A stretch of DNA of 64,000 nucleotides from Conoideocrella luteorostrata (taxonomy: Eukaryota; Ascomycota; Sordariomycetes; Hypocreales; Clavicipitaceae): the NCBI GenBank assembly GCA_032433595.1, contig JASWJB010000100.1:62001-126000 (forward strand), read 5' to 3'. The notes beneath the pieces are model-generated. The model worked only from the letters and a program-made list of their open reading frames with translations. It had not been told where the DNA came from and searched no databases. Positions 10,701 through 21,003 of this stretch are shown here, in pieces. The translations under genes were made by a program, and so were the position numbers. Within the stretch, counting starts at the first letter, position 1; each line of letters starts with the position of its first letter.

Positions 10701-11761
10701 AACTCACCGCGGCCGCCCCCTTTGAAACCCTCGCAATCTGCGTACAACAAAGGGCTCGACTTATTCTGTTGGGTCATTGATGTGGTCACAATAGACATGA
10801 ACGTTACCGGATGTTGGTTCGGTGGCAGAAGGTGCACCAATCACGGGCACATTGAACAAACTTGTAGCTTCCGCATCCTGAAACTTCCAAGCCTGTTCAA
10901 TAAGCAGCCGAATGAGGCTGCTCTTACCAGCTCCAGTGTCGCCGATGAAGGAGACGACTCGTGGATAGCATTCCGATGTTGATATATCATGCATCTGGCA
11001 ATGCTCGTCGACAATCTGGTTGAACCTGCCCTGTTCTTCCAGTATGAGACCGCCGCTCTCGCCTGATTTGTCTTTGCCTTTGCCCTCCGGGTTCCTCACG
11101 CCAAACCAGAGAGACTTGGCATCCTTTGAGTGAAGCTCTTGCCGGCTTTCGCTGGTGTTCCCGGAAAAAATATTGTCGAAGTACAAACTGTGCTGCTCCT
11201 CTACATCAGCCTCTTTTGCCGGGGCCGCTGCCCTAGCTTGAACCGAGTTTTGGCTTGGGTAGTAACAGTTAGTCTTCATCACACGTCCAGGGAGTCATCA
11301 ATTGGAGGCAGGCAAACTTACTACTCCGCGATTGGCACCCCTTTGTGGTTGGGGCCATTTTCTAAATCACCTAACCGGCATCTATGGCAGATTTCCCCAC
11401 CCTCACGGCAGAGCCAGTCTACCTGCCCCATGCCACACCTCTGACATAGCCTGGTGGTAAGAGGTGCAGGTGGAAATATGAGTTGTGAGCTGCCAACTGT
11501 CGGATGGGGGTCGGCCGGGACCGGGGCTAGCACAGTTGTAGGTTCGTTGGGCCGGGCTGGACCAGTCGAGGCCTGAGATTTGCCTGACCAATTGGCGGAT
11601 GTTTCGGCTTGCAAATTCCTGTAGCTAGGACTGCTAGAGCTCTCCAGGTAACCAGTACCAGAATTGACGTCAGAATATGCAATGCTGTCATCTGCCCAGC
11701 CACTGCTGGCAGCAGAGGAGTTTGCATCGGCAAACTCGCCTTCACCTGCGTTAAATGCCAT
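7712..11761 (-). CDS. Patatin-like protein with GTPase and RING-like domains (probable frameshift)
   Basis: Six exons are inferred: 11761-11322, 11253 to about 8879, 8791-8707, 8621-8061 and 8007-7712, with the second broken by a one-base frame change near 10765-10795. Introns are 68, 87, 85 and 53 bp and all other joins keep frame. Order: a cysteine pair region (CQRCGMG, CHRCR) near residues 110-135; a P-loop GTPase with GDTGAGKS near 250, DCEG (G3) and NQCD (G4); a RING-like CFWC...LPCGHGIC..C motif; then a patatin domain beginning DGGAVRGL. The usual patatin GTSTGG reads GTGSGG and the usual DGG reads QNGC, so both residues of the Ser-Asp dyad look lost or displaced. Active relatives hydrolyse acyl lipids; this copy may be a pseudoenzyme. 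The multidomain layout is typical of fungal NLR-like or FabD/lysophospholipase-like proteins. The frame change could be a real lesion, a sequence error, or an unusual 43-bp intron. Confidence 0.8.
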
Positions 11762-13017
11762 GTTCTTATCCTAGAAGCGAAGAATGTTCACAAGCAAGAA
11801 TGGATACTAGTTTAGATCAAAGATGAAGTAGAGAAAGTCATATTTGGGTTGCTGTGAGAAATCAGGTTCCTTGCGCTCTTCATATACTGACACTCTGCGC
11901 GCAGAAGTGCTTCTGAGTATGCCTACATGGCGACGTGTGCCAATGAGATATGGGACCTTCCGGTCTTGTCATACGGTCTCTGTTTCAGCGCTAATTTTAG
12001 ACCAAGTGTTCTTATCCTTCTCTCTCTCTCTCTTTCGCTGTCTCAAGTACAATTTTTAGAGAAGGGGCGGGCCGCATTATGGTGCGTGTGTCTCCAAGCC
12101 AGGGACGAAAGGTTTCCCCACAACTTCCACGCAGCGTTTTCATGGTGAAGTAGACCGTGGGCACGGGTGACTCAAAATAGCACGCGTGCTAGAACTAGTG
12201 TCAACCAAGAAAGCCGAGATGGAGAGGTACTATACTGCAGAAATAAAGCTCTAAAAGACAAAGCTAGTGCCTGTGGTTACGGCGGGCGGCCCCGCAACCT
12301 GTCACTGTGTTGGTCTGGGATCTGGGACGGGCCGGCGCTAGTCATCCTGAAACCCCTGCTGACATTTAAAGGACCTTGGCCTGGTCCTCGGCCTACTTAG
12401 TGGCTTGACCACCGACCGTCAATCATGGTGAAACAGACAGTTCGCGTTGTGGTTTTAGTTGGTCACTGCGCGGGCGGTTAAGGCTAGATTAAGAACGCGT
12501 TTTGGAAGGTAAAATCATATCATACATGACCGTTAAAAGTCCACGTTGGCGGCGCATAGGCGATACAATCCCGTACTTGTACGGAGTAGGCAAAACGGCG
12601 ATATTGTGGTGATTGAAGGAAGAGTGTTGTCTCGTTCATCTGAAAGCAAATTTGGTCATTAGCCACAGCGCTTAGAACCTGCTTTTTTTGTATTTCAAGG
12701 AGGAATAAGCCTAGCCATAAGGCTGATTTTACATATGTAGGCGCCGCCCCGGAGGCAAAGAAGGTATCGAAACAAAGCAGCCTGTGCTGGTGTCGCCACC
12801 TGTTTCGCGATTGGAACGAGGCTGTACCACCTTTTAGCGGCCTCTGAGCTGGGCATGACAACGATTCAGTGGTACGAATAGCGGCTATCGGGACGAATGG
12901 TGGAGGGCTACGGAGAGTTCTCGTTCTCCTTGCGTTTCACTGTACTTCTCCTGCATGTGCATATATAGGAACAACGCCAACTTTACAGACGATGAGCTGC
13001 AGCGTGCAAACTTGAAC
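11762..13017. other. Intergenic, no supported gene
   Basis: A (CT)n tract lies near 12018-12032. Open frames here lack any domain, have poor codon character and are not credited. The stretch separates two divergently oriented genes. Confidence 0.5.
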
Positions 13018-15480
13018 ATGCCGGGCCTGCGGTTCACCACCTGGAATGGTAGGGTCTGGAACTCAACTCGTGTTTCCAACATCGCTGACATCTGTGGCAG
13101 TAAATGGCATAAGGTATGCTCGAGCCGGAAGCGCAGCCAACGCAGGCCGCGCAGCCCGCGGCCCGCGATTCTTGTGCCGTGCCAATGACGGGAGCTCACA
13201 GGCAATCACAGGAACTCGTTTGGATACCAGCCATGGCGGGACCAAAGGACCTTCCAGGTAAGAGAGCAGAGCAGAGCAGAGCAGAGCAAACGTGAATGGT
13301 GGATAGTGGCACAGTCCCACACCTACCCCCGTTGCTGAACTCAGGTCTCGTCGTCCTCTTCTCTCGTCGTGCTGAACTTTGGTTTGTCCCACAGGCAATG
13401 TTCGACATACTGAAAGCAGACATTGTCGTTATGCAAGAGACCAAGATCCTGCGAAAAGACTTGCAGGATGACATGGTCTTGGTCCCCGGATGGGATGTCT
13501 TTTTCAGCCTGCCCAAGTACAAGAAAGGTGAGAACGTCCTCATGTCTGCTAAATATCAATATTTCCGAAAATACCACGCCAGAACACCCACAGCCCCATG
13601 TCGATATATGCATGCCAGTACGGCAGAAACCAGGACTGCAAACTTACCAACTCGTCTGCACAGGTTATTCCGGCGTCGCCATCTACAGCGCCCATCCGAG
13701 CCGAGGGAATCACTGGTGTGCTTTGCCCACCCAGATCCTCCACAAAATATCGAGACCTCCCTTCCGAGCAGCAGATTGGAGGCTATCCACATCCCGGCTA
13801 GCTCTCGGGCGTGGTGGACGATGCTGTGCTCGACTCCGAGGGTAGATGCGTTATCTTAGAGTTCCCGGCCTTTATTCTGCTCGGCGTGTATAGCCCGGCC
13901 AGTCGAGACGTAAACCGAGACGAATTCCGCACAAGGTTTTTTGAAGCCCTTGATGTAAGAATACGCAACCTGATTGCTATGGGCAAGCAGGTTATCCTGA
14001 TGGGCGATTTAAATGTCATTCGGTCTGAGATGGAATCCACAAACGTGCTTGAGAGCCTGCAGAAAGAAAACATGACGCTCGAGGAGTGGATGTCGATGCC
14101 GACGCGCCGCGTTTTTAACTAGCTTATATTTGAGGGCTGTGTGTCTGGACCTCGCGATGAGGGACGAGAGACTCCCGTTCTGTGGGATCTGTGTCGCAGC
14201 TTTCACCCGAAGCGGCTGGGCATGAACACATGCTGGGACACCAAGCGGAACCCGAGGCCCGCCAATAATGGCAGCCGTATTGACTACATACTCTGCAGCG
14301 ACGGCCTGAGGGGCTGGTTCACGGCCGCAGACATACAGGAGGGCCTCATGGGATCCGATCACTGCCCGGTGTTTGCCACATTGTCTGATCTGGTCACCAT
14401 CACCAACATCGCCGCCAACAACACCAACACCGCAGCCAACAACACCAACACCACCACCACTACCCGACACGGCGGCAACCAGGCACAGGCAAGCCTTCTG
14501 GATCTCATGAATCCGCCCGGCATGTTCGAGCACGGCCAGCACGTGCGGGAGCTGGGGCCCAGAGATGTGCTGCCTCTGTCGGCACGGTTGATTCCCGCGT
14601 TCGACGGCCGCCAAAGCATCCGCGACATGTTTTCGAAGAAGGCGCGTGCAAGACCAATCCGTGATGCTCCGAGCGCAGAACCAACAACACACGCATGTCA
14701 TGTCGCTGAGGCTCTGGATCCAACGCCAGGCACAAACACCGCTGAGCACATCACTTCAGCAAACCACCCCGTCAACTCGCAGCATTTCGAGTCTCGGAGG
14801 AGGCCCTCGGAATCACTCGCTTTGTCAAACCAGCTCATACGCAGCAAGTCGGGTGCTGGCCCCAACGTCGCCAAACCAAGCCCATCATCCGGCTCTGCAC
14901 CAGCACCAAATCCTCCCAAACAAAAACCATCGCTCGACTCAAACGCAACCCATCTCAAAGACACCAGGTCCGGTGCTGCGTCAACGCCAAACTCACAAAA
15001 GACACTCAACGCCTTCTTCAAATCCGTCTCCCAGCTTCCCGCCGCCTCGAGCGCACTTGATTCAACCCCAACATCACATCCACCTCACCAGCAGCAAGAC
15101 TCGTCCGACCGCGTCTTTGACCCCATACAAAACAAGGAGTCCTGGTCCAAGCTGCTGGGAAAGCGTCTTGTTCCACGTTGTGAGCATGCAGAGCCCTGCA
15201 TCAGCCTTGTCACCAAGAAGCCTGGCGTAAATCGCGCTACGTGCATTCTGTCTTGTGTCATTCTGCCATCGTTATTTCGTCATTCTGCATTACTTCTGGT
15301 GGTTCCGGCCTCCATACGAGCAAACTTATACAAAATTTTGCTAATTACAAAACAGGTCGATCGTTCTACATTTGTTCTCGGCCTCTCGGGCCCTCGGGCG
15401 ACAAAGAAAAGGGGTCTGAGTGGCGCTGTGGCACCTTTATCTTGAGCAGCGATTGGAATGGGACAGCTTCGCAAGTTTGA
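13018..15480 (+). pseudogene. APN2: APN2-type class II AP endonuclease, disabled copy
   Basis: Exons at 13018-13048, 13101-13113 (13 nt), 13212-13257, 13395-13527 and from 13664 splice into a clear APN2-family protein: WNVNGIR, QETK, GDLNV and GSDHCPV carry the exonuclease III-type catalytic residues. The C-terminal half has an Asn/Thr run, a PCNA-binding-like QKTLNAFF motif and a zinc-finger GRF segment (RCEHAEPC, then FYIC...WRCG). Lesions are several. About 17 bases are missing near 13683 and the frame shifts there. TAG replaces a Gln codon at 13799-13801. A second TAG lies at 14120-14122 where Gln is also expected. The last intron's donor near 15236 reads CT instead of GT. In related fungi APN2 repairs abasic DNA and flanks the mating-type locus. 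Here no SLA2, COX13 or MAT gene is adjacent, so this looks like a displaced, dead duplicate. Confidence 0.88.
13263..13287 (+). repeat. AGAGC tandem repeat in an intron
   Basis: About five AGAGC units lie just after the donor of the third APN2 intron. It is a simple repeat without further meaning. Confidence 0.7.
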
Positions 15481-16422
15481 CCTACATGTCTCGGTATATC
15501 TGTCAGTCACATATTATCCTGCATAGATTCCATGTCGTTAAACAATCAGAATCTGTCCATCACATTCCAGCATCCAAATCATGTATCTTAATCAACTAGA
15601 ATCCACCACCGCATCCTAGCATCTACGTGATGCAGAGCTTCATTGGTCTTTGAGGGTATGTATTCGCACAAGGTTGTATACTACATCATGTTGGAATATA
15701 CCAGGCCTCAGCTTCTTGGGCAAGCAAGGTGATAATTTGGAGCATGCCATCATCATCAAGCAAAGTGATTAGTCGGAGCATGCCGATGATTAACAACAAC
15801 AACAACAACAACATCATCATCATCATCATCACCTATGTGCTTGACTTGCGTGACTAATATGAATGCTACGGCTATCCCTCGTTCTCAGCAAACAAGCTAC
15901 ACGTGTTGCGCCACAGCGGCGGGATCGTAAGAGCCAAGTAGGGTTGCTTTTACACACGAGTGCGAACCTCGTAAATATCCAAAAATCATTCTTCCACCCA
16001 CTGAGGCAAGAGTACCAAGAGTTTCCATAAGCCCAAGGTTATTTAAATCAGTTTCCTAAAAGTATTTGTGCAAAGAAAAAATCGCCTGTTACTTCCAACC
16101 GGGAAAATAATTAAAACAGGGACCATTGATGAGAGGAACCAATGTGATAAGCATGCTGCCGCGAAATACTTATGAACAAGAAGACGTAGGCGAGTTTCCA
16201 CATATCTAGGCCCCCCTTTCGTCATTCTTCAATAATGAATGAAAGTCGTATTGTAAGATATAATAGAAACTAGAGAGCACGCAGTCTTAGATCGTCATCG
16301 TCTTTTGCAATCCTCCCAACCTAATGCCAAAATAAGCCACAAGTGCCCCAAATCATAACCCTTCTATTGTTCACGTATACTCTGGTCCTATAAATACTAC
16401 CGTCACCCATCAATTCAACACC
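15481..16422. other. Intergenic with trinucleotide repeat
   Basis: No gene is visible. An (AAC)n run continues directly into an (ATC)n run at about 15793-15832. The remaining sequence has no coding character. Confidence 0.6.
15793..15832 (+). repeat. Compound (AAC)n(ATC)n microsatellite
   Basis: Six or so AAC units are followed by six or so ATC/TCA units. This is a simple-sequence repeat that could vary in length between strains. Confidence 0.8.
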
Positions 16423-18563
16423 CTAAATCGTGACGCCGCCCGTCCCCTCAGCCTTCTCTACGAATGGTAGTTCCTCTAGCGCGGCCCGGGTCCTGTACTT
16501 CCTACCCGCGGATCTTCTAAGCACCCACCATGCCGTGAGTGTGATAAACATTAATGGCAACGACATGGTCAGAAACAACTTCAGCGCTGGAATTTGCAAG
16601 ACCCAACTTCCCATTTCTCCATCTGTGCTGTTGTCGAACTTGAGTATGTTGCTGCTGAAGAATGTCTGAGACCGAGTTAGAATAGCAGAGGCTATAGCAC
16701 CTATAGCTAGTATGCCGTATCTTACAGCGACAAAGGTACCAGGCAAAAATACCAAGGTGAAAAAGGTGATGACACCCATAGCCACGGTCTCCTGCTCTGT
16801 CCTGGCGGCAATGTCGTGCATTTTTATGGTCAACTCTTTCATCTTGGCTGCAGAATTATCTGCTGATTTGGAGAAAAACTCCCCCGTCTGCATACTCTGG
16901 TATTGCAGTACTCCTGTAAACTAGCCGGAAAGACACAAGTTAGAAAACGCATAGCCTTGGCATAGCTCACTTGGATTCAGACCAGTTAAGAGAATGTGCG
17001 GTAATGTGACTCACTAAGCCCTCATCCTTCTCCAGTTTCCATAGGAGCGTCCTTAGACGTGTTTCAAAATTCTGTAGATCTCCTTCCAAATTTCTGATTT
17101 GATCCAGAAAATCCATTAATTCTGCTTCACAAGATTTCACATTGAACAGAGATTTGAAACTACTAGACTCTACTAATGCCTTGTACTTTCCCCTTATAAG
17201 CGCCAATATCCTCTTGTTCTGTTCTATATTCATACTTGCCTTTTTAACGGTAGAGGAGAGTTTGTGAAGTCTTTGCAGTTTAGTAAACGTGAAAATGTCT
17301 TCTAGTTTAACATCCCGCATCTTTTTTTCTGGGTGTGCTGGCCGTTGCGTAAAATTCGCCCCAGTCAAAGGTTGCTGCGTGGTTGAACGAGCGTGAGCGC
17401 TGAAGCCGGATGTCATTCTTAACAGGCCGCTACTTAGGCGGGCGAAAATTCCAGTCATTGTCGAGGATGCATGACCCGTTCCCTGGGAAATGTCCGTGGC
17501 CCGTCGGGAATGTCGGGTTATCTCTGAGGACGAGTGTGCTAAACTGGTTGGGATGTCCCTTGCGAGCTCAGTGACGGGGTAATGCGTTACGGTGGCGGAA
17601 AACTCCCTCGCTTTAGAATATAGAGAATCGATATAATCATTCCAGTGATTTGTACACCACTCGAGAATCAACAAATGGATTCTGAGCGAGGCCACAAAGG
17701 CTCCTGTTGGTGTATTTATTTCACTGGGGTTTGCTTTCTGGTTTCCAGTGGACGAAGTAATGCGTTTTCTCATAATGTCGTTACCTTTAATGATAATCCA
17801 GAACGATCTGCCAAGTTTAACGTCAAACGAGTGATACACGGTAATGTGTCTCAATGGCCAACTGTATTCACTACCACCAATACTTTTCTCCTCATCAAAT
17901 CCAAGTATGTTAAATGCGTGCTGCAATCGAGATCCAGAGCGGCCAAGATGATCAAGACCCTGTTCGATATAGTGCTTGCCTATGTAGTCTTTTTGCCGAA
18001 ATAGTGTCGTGGAAATAGGCTCTATTCTGCTTCGAAGTTCAAAGCAGAAGTCAAGGAATAATGGCATTACCTGATGATAAGACAATAGATATGTGAGCTG
18101 CTCAAATGTGCAACACATGCGTTCCCGAGAGTTAAGTGTTTTTAAGAAGCTTTGATGTTGGATTAGAATAATTGCCTTACATATAGAGGTCAGAGTCAAA
18201 CTTGCAAGACTTACACAAATCTACATAGCGGATCTAACAAGTTCTTGTTGAGATGCTCCTTAAGTCTTGTAGCTGACTCTATCTCGCTACTAAGAGAAAA
18301 CGCTATCGGTGCCGATTAGTTAAATTTGCCCTCTGCGTAAATCAGGTTATAGGTTTTCCTGTACCTTTGGCACCATCAACCAAATCCCACATGAAGATGG
18401 CATGCTTGTTATCGTGGAATAGTTTCTCTTTTTCCAGGGACAGCCTATCGTTGTATGCCTTTAATTTGTACTCGAACCCGTGACATTGCGATAGATTTTG
18501 TGGATAGGTGCTTGCGTTCTCACAAGATGTCGCAAACTGCTCGCTGGATACGGATATTGCCAT
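16423..18563 (-). CDS. CorA-like transporter-domain protein, five exons
   Basis: Exons are inferred at 18563-18365, 18278-18215, 18149-17015, 16920-16726 and 16665-16423, giving 611 residues in one continuous frame. The last 60-bp intron has no stop and a length divisible by three, so the unspliced frame also reads through. Splicing it restores the family pattern FFTLVFLPGTFVATFFSSN. The C-terminus has two transmembrane segments (FFTLVFLPGTFVA..., then a Leu/Phe-rich helix ending in WWVLRRS), as in the fungal CorA-like domain family. The large N-terminal region is soluble, with predicted helices and a Ser/Thr-rich linker. The family resembles Mg2+ channels, but the true CorA GMN motif is not present, so ion transport is unproven. 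Some fungal relatives carry it on signalling proteins. The exon 2 acceptor (GATAG) is my least certain join. Confidence 0.78.
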
Positions 18564-19300
18564 GATTGATAGTCTTTGAGTGTCTATAATATTTAGCTTC
18601 CATGTAGACAGGCATTACGTTATTCCATGGACATAACAACATTTTATATGGACAACGGGAGCCCAGTTAATTATCTTTGTTCTTGGTCAGTGCTCTGCCG
18701 GCCGCCTCAGGACTGAAGCAGAACGGGTCGGTCGGAATGTGGAAAAACAGTGGAGTGCACGGAATACGCCAGCAGATTGTTTGCAAATCTATCTCGTACC
18801 TATAAAATGTGCCGGCATGGCCAAAGAGTGCTTTGCCTGGAGACTGTGTAGGCCGTAAAGACATGTCAGCTGTGGAGCACGAGGCACATTTCGGGCGCTA
18901 TTGTTTTACGGGATGGTAAGGAGGGGGTAGATGCAACAAGCTGTCACTGGTACAAAGCTTTCAGGAGCCTCCTAGAAGCGGATGACCTGCGTAATCAGAT
19001 ACAAGTCTGTGATATATTCCATTATACTCAAAAATGCCTCCACAGAGTCAGGTTAAATTCCCGAGCTGTATGGGTGGTGCCTCGCCACCCCTACACCAAC
19101 CATAGCTTGAGAGCAAACTTGGATGACCATGGAAATATACCGTATGATCCTAACTAAGAGTTCCATCTTGCCATTAATCACATTCAGGATGACGAATATG
19201 CCTAGCTATGTGATCTCGCTCGGACTGAGGGCAGTTGTATTAAATCAGCTGGATGCACACTATGCAGAGAATAATTCAGGCGCTACGAACAGTAGTTAGT
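18564..19300. other. Intergenic, no supported gene
   Basis: Short open frames are present but have no recognisable domain, and no strong repeat is visible. Confidence 0.4.
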
Positions 19301-19518
19301 TCACGAGGAATTTTCATTCTGTAGCAATTGTCTCCGCACTATTTCTAATTTTTCAGTCAAGTTTTGTCCATGGAGCTAAGTATTACAAGTTAAATATTAT
19401 TCAAAGAAGCATAACTGACCTGAACGCAGATCTGGCTGCTTTGCTCTGGAAATAGAGACCGTAGATATTCCTCCAGGGCATCTTTCCGTAGTCGATACGC
19501 GTCGATGGTGTCCCACAT
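19301..19518 (-). CDS. Small unidentified coding fragment, two exons
   Basis: Exon 1 at 19518-19420 and exon 2 at 19375-19301 join across a 44-bp intron without changing frame, to give 57 residues. The segment has the look of real protein: TIDAYRLRKDALEEYLRSLF, then LTEKLEIVRRQLL. It is amphipathic and helical, rich in Leu, Arg and Glu. No upstream ATG or exon was found with confidence, so this may be the tail of a longer, partly lost gene. No family is assigned. Confidence 0.35.
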
Positions 19519-21003
19519 GATTCCAAGGCTTCTTCCAATTTAATAAGGCTTAGTGTCGAGGCTGTGCAAACGTACACCAGAAGGGTATGAGACAAAGGTG
19601 AGGGTGAAGTTGGAGGAAGTCTGCCTTGCTCAGTTTGCCACCGCCCAGAAAAGATAATGCAAGCCTTCCTTCTCGTTGCTACTCGCCTCGCAAGCTTACG
19701 ACGGCTGTGATAGGCACAGAAACGTCACGAGGATAAGCACCGGGGCCTGTTGAGCCGGAAAACCTGAGCGAGACAAGGGAAGAAACGAGGACGAGGGTCG
19801 GGGAGAGGGCCGGGGCTGCCATGTACGCCCGTCTTCTCTGAGATGAGGGGTAGTTGAGCCTCATTCCCATGCAAATCGTATCCTCTTGTGGAACATTGCA
19901 TGCGACAAGTCAACTAGTTTAGAGAGTTCAGGGCATGATTGGAGGTGGCTTGCAAGTATTGAAGCCACTCGGTAATGAAAGATACTGACTGGGCGACCTG
20001 CATGCGGGCGGTGACGGTGACGGTAACTGATAATGCCTGGCGCTTGTATCTTTGCCTGGTCCTTCTCTGCGCTGGGGTATTCATGATTGACTGGCCCGCA
20101 CGATGTGGTGGCGTACGTTGGCGGCGATGTACTTCATACGGAGTACTCCATAGCTCACTCGCGATATGTTAGCTGTTCTGACACTCTGACTATAGACTAT
20201 GAGATTACTCCGTACTCCATACGGAGTTGGCCGGGCCCGATCCGCCTGCTCCCAAGGCCAACACAAAGCATAAGGCCAAGTAGGAGGGGGCCGATGGTGT
20301 AAGCAAAAAACACTCCGTGACACGCTACCCATTACCAAACTCGCCATGGATGTCCGGGAACGATCCCGCCCTAGCTTCTGAGCAGTACTAAGTAGGTTCT
20401 CTAGGAGGCCATGCGGCGGAGCAGGGGTTCAGTGCCCGCCTTATTAGTTTCTGGCTACCAGCAGCCGAGCGTGCTTCTCAGCTGGAGTATGTCCTCCATT
20501 GAGTCGCCCGCCCGGCACGACGAAGGCTTTTTGAACCGGAAGCTCGGCATGGTCAATCAACAATGGCTACCTCATGGATTTACTACCTCTATCTAAAAGA
20601 AGAAGGAGAATTGAGTGAAGTGAAAAATAGAGACATAAGTATACACAGCAGTGACTGCTCCACTAGACAAAAATCTCGCCCATAAGATGGGGCTTCCCCG
20701 AGTGTCAAAAAGACAGTGCAGCTTAAACTACGCTGATATACTCCGCAACCCGCATGCCAATGACGTAACATTGCTCCGCTCCCGGGCATAATCGGACGTA
20801 CCTAGCATCCCAGCCTCAAGAGACGGTTGTTGCCACGCATCCACTGACAATCGCAGAAATGTGCCGTCTCTGTTGGACTCCAATGTGGCCGACCCATCGT
20901 AGCCTCTCGCGATGCCAATATGATGACGTTGCCGTTTCCCGACATCAAGAGCGTAGTAAGATGTGAGCAGAGGCGGTTGACCTCCAATCCCATTGACCGA
21001 GAC
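19519..21003. other. Intergenic with TACGGAGTA-type motifs
   Basis: No gene is supported. Near 20136-20230 there are several overlapping copies and near-copies of the ACTCCGTA/TACGGAGT word, partly as inverted pairs. The remainder is featureless. Confidence 0.5.
20136..20230. repeat. Cluster of TACGGAGTACTCC-type palindromic words
   Basis: ATACGGAGTACTCCAT occurs at 20137-20152 and ATTACTCCGTACTCCATACG about 55 bases later. Each is a near-palindrome built from TACGGAGT and its complement. The same word recurs across the window, with perfect 16-bp palindromes at 40185 and 43894. Confidence 0.7.

Noticed and set aside
12520..12861. Open frame of 113 codons on the minus strand.
   Set aside because: Composition is unlike neighbouring genes, no domain or signal peptide is visible, and no partner exon was found.
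13018..15480. The APN2 copy as evidence of a mating-type locus here.
   Set aside because: No MAT1, SLA2 or COX13 gene is recognisable within the flanking sequence and the copy is dead.
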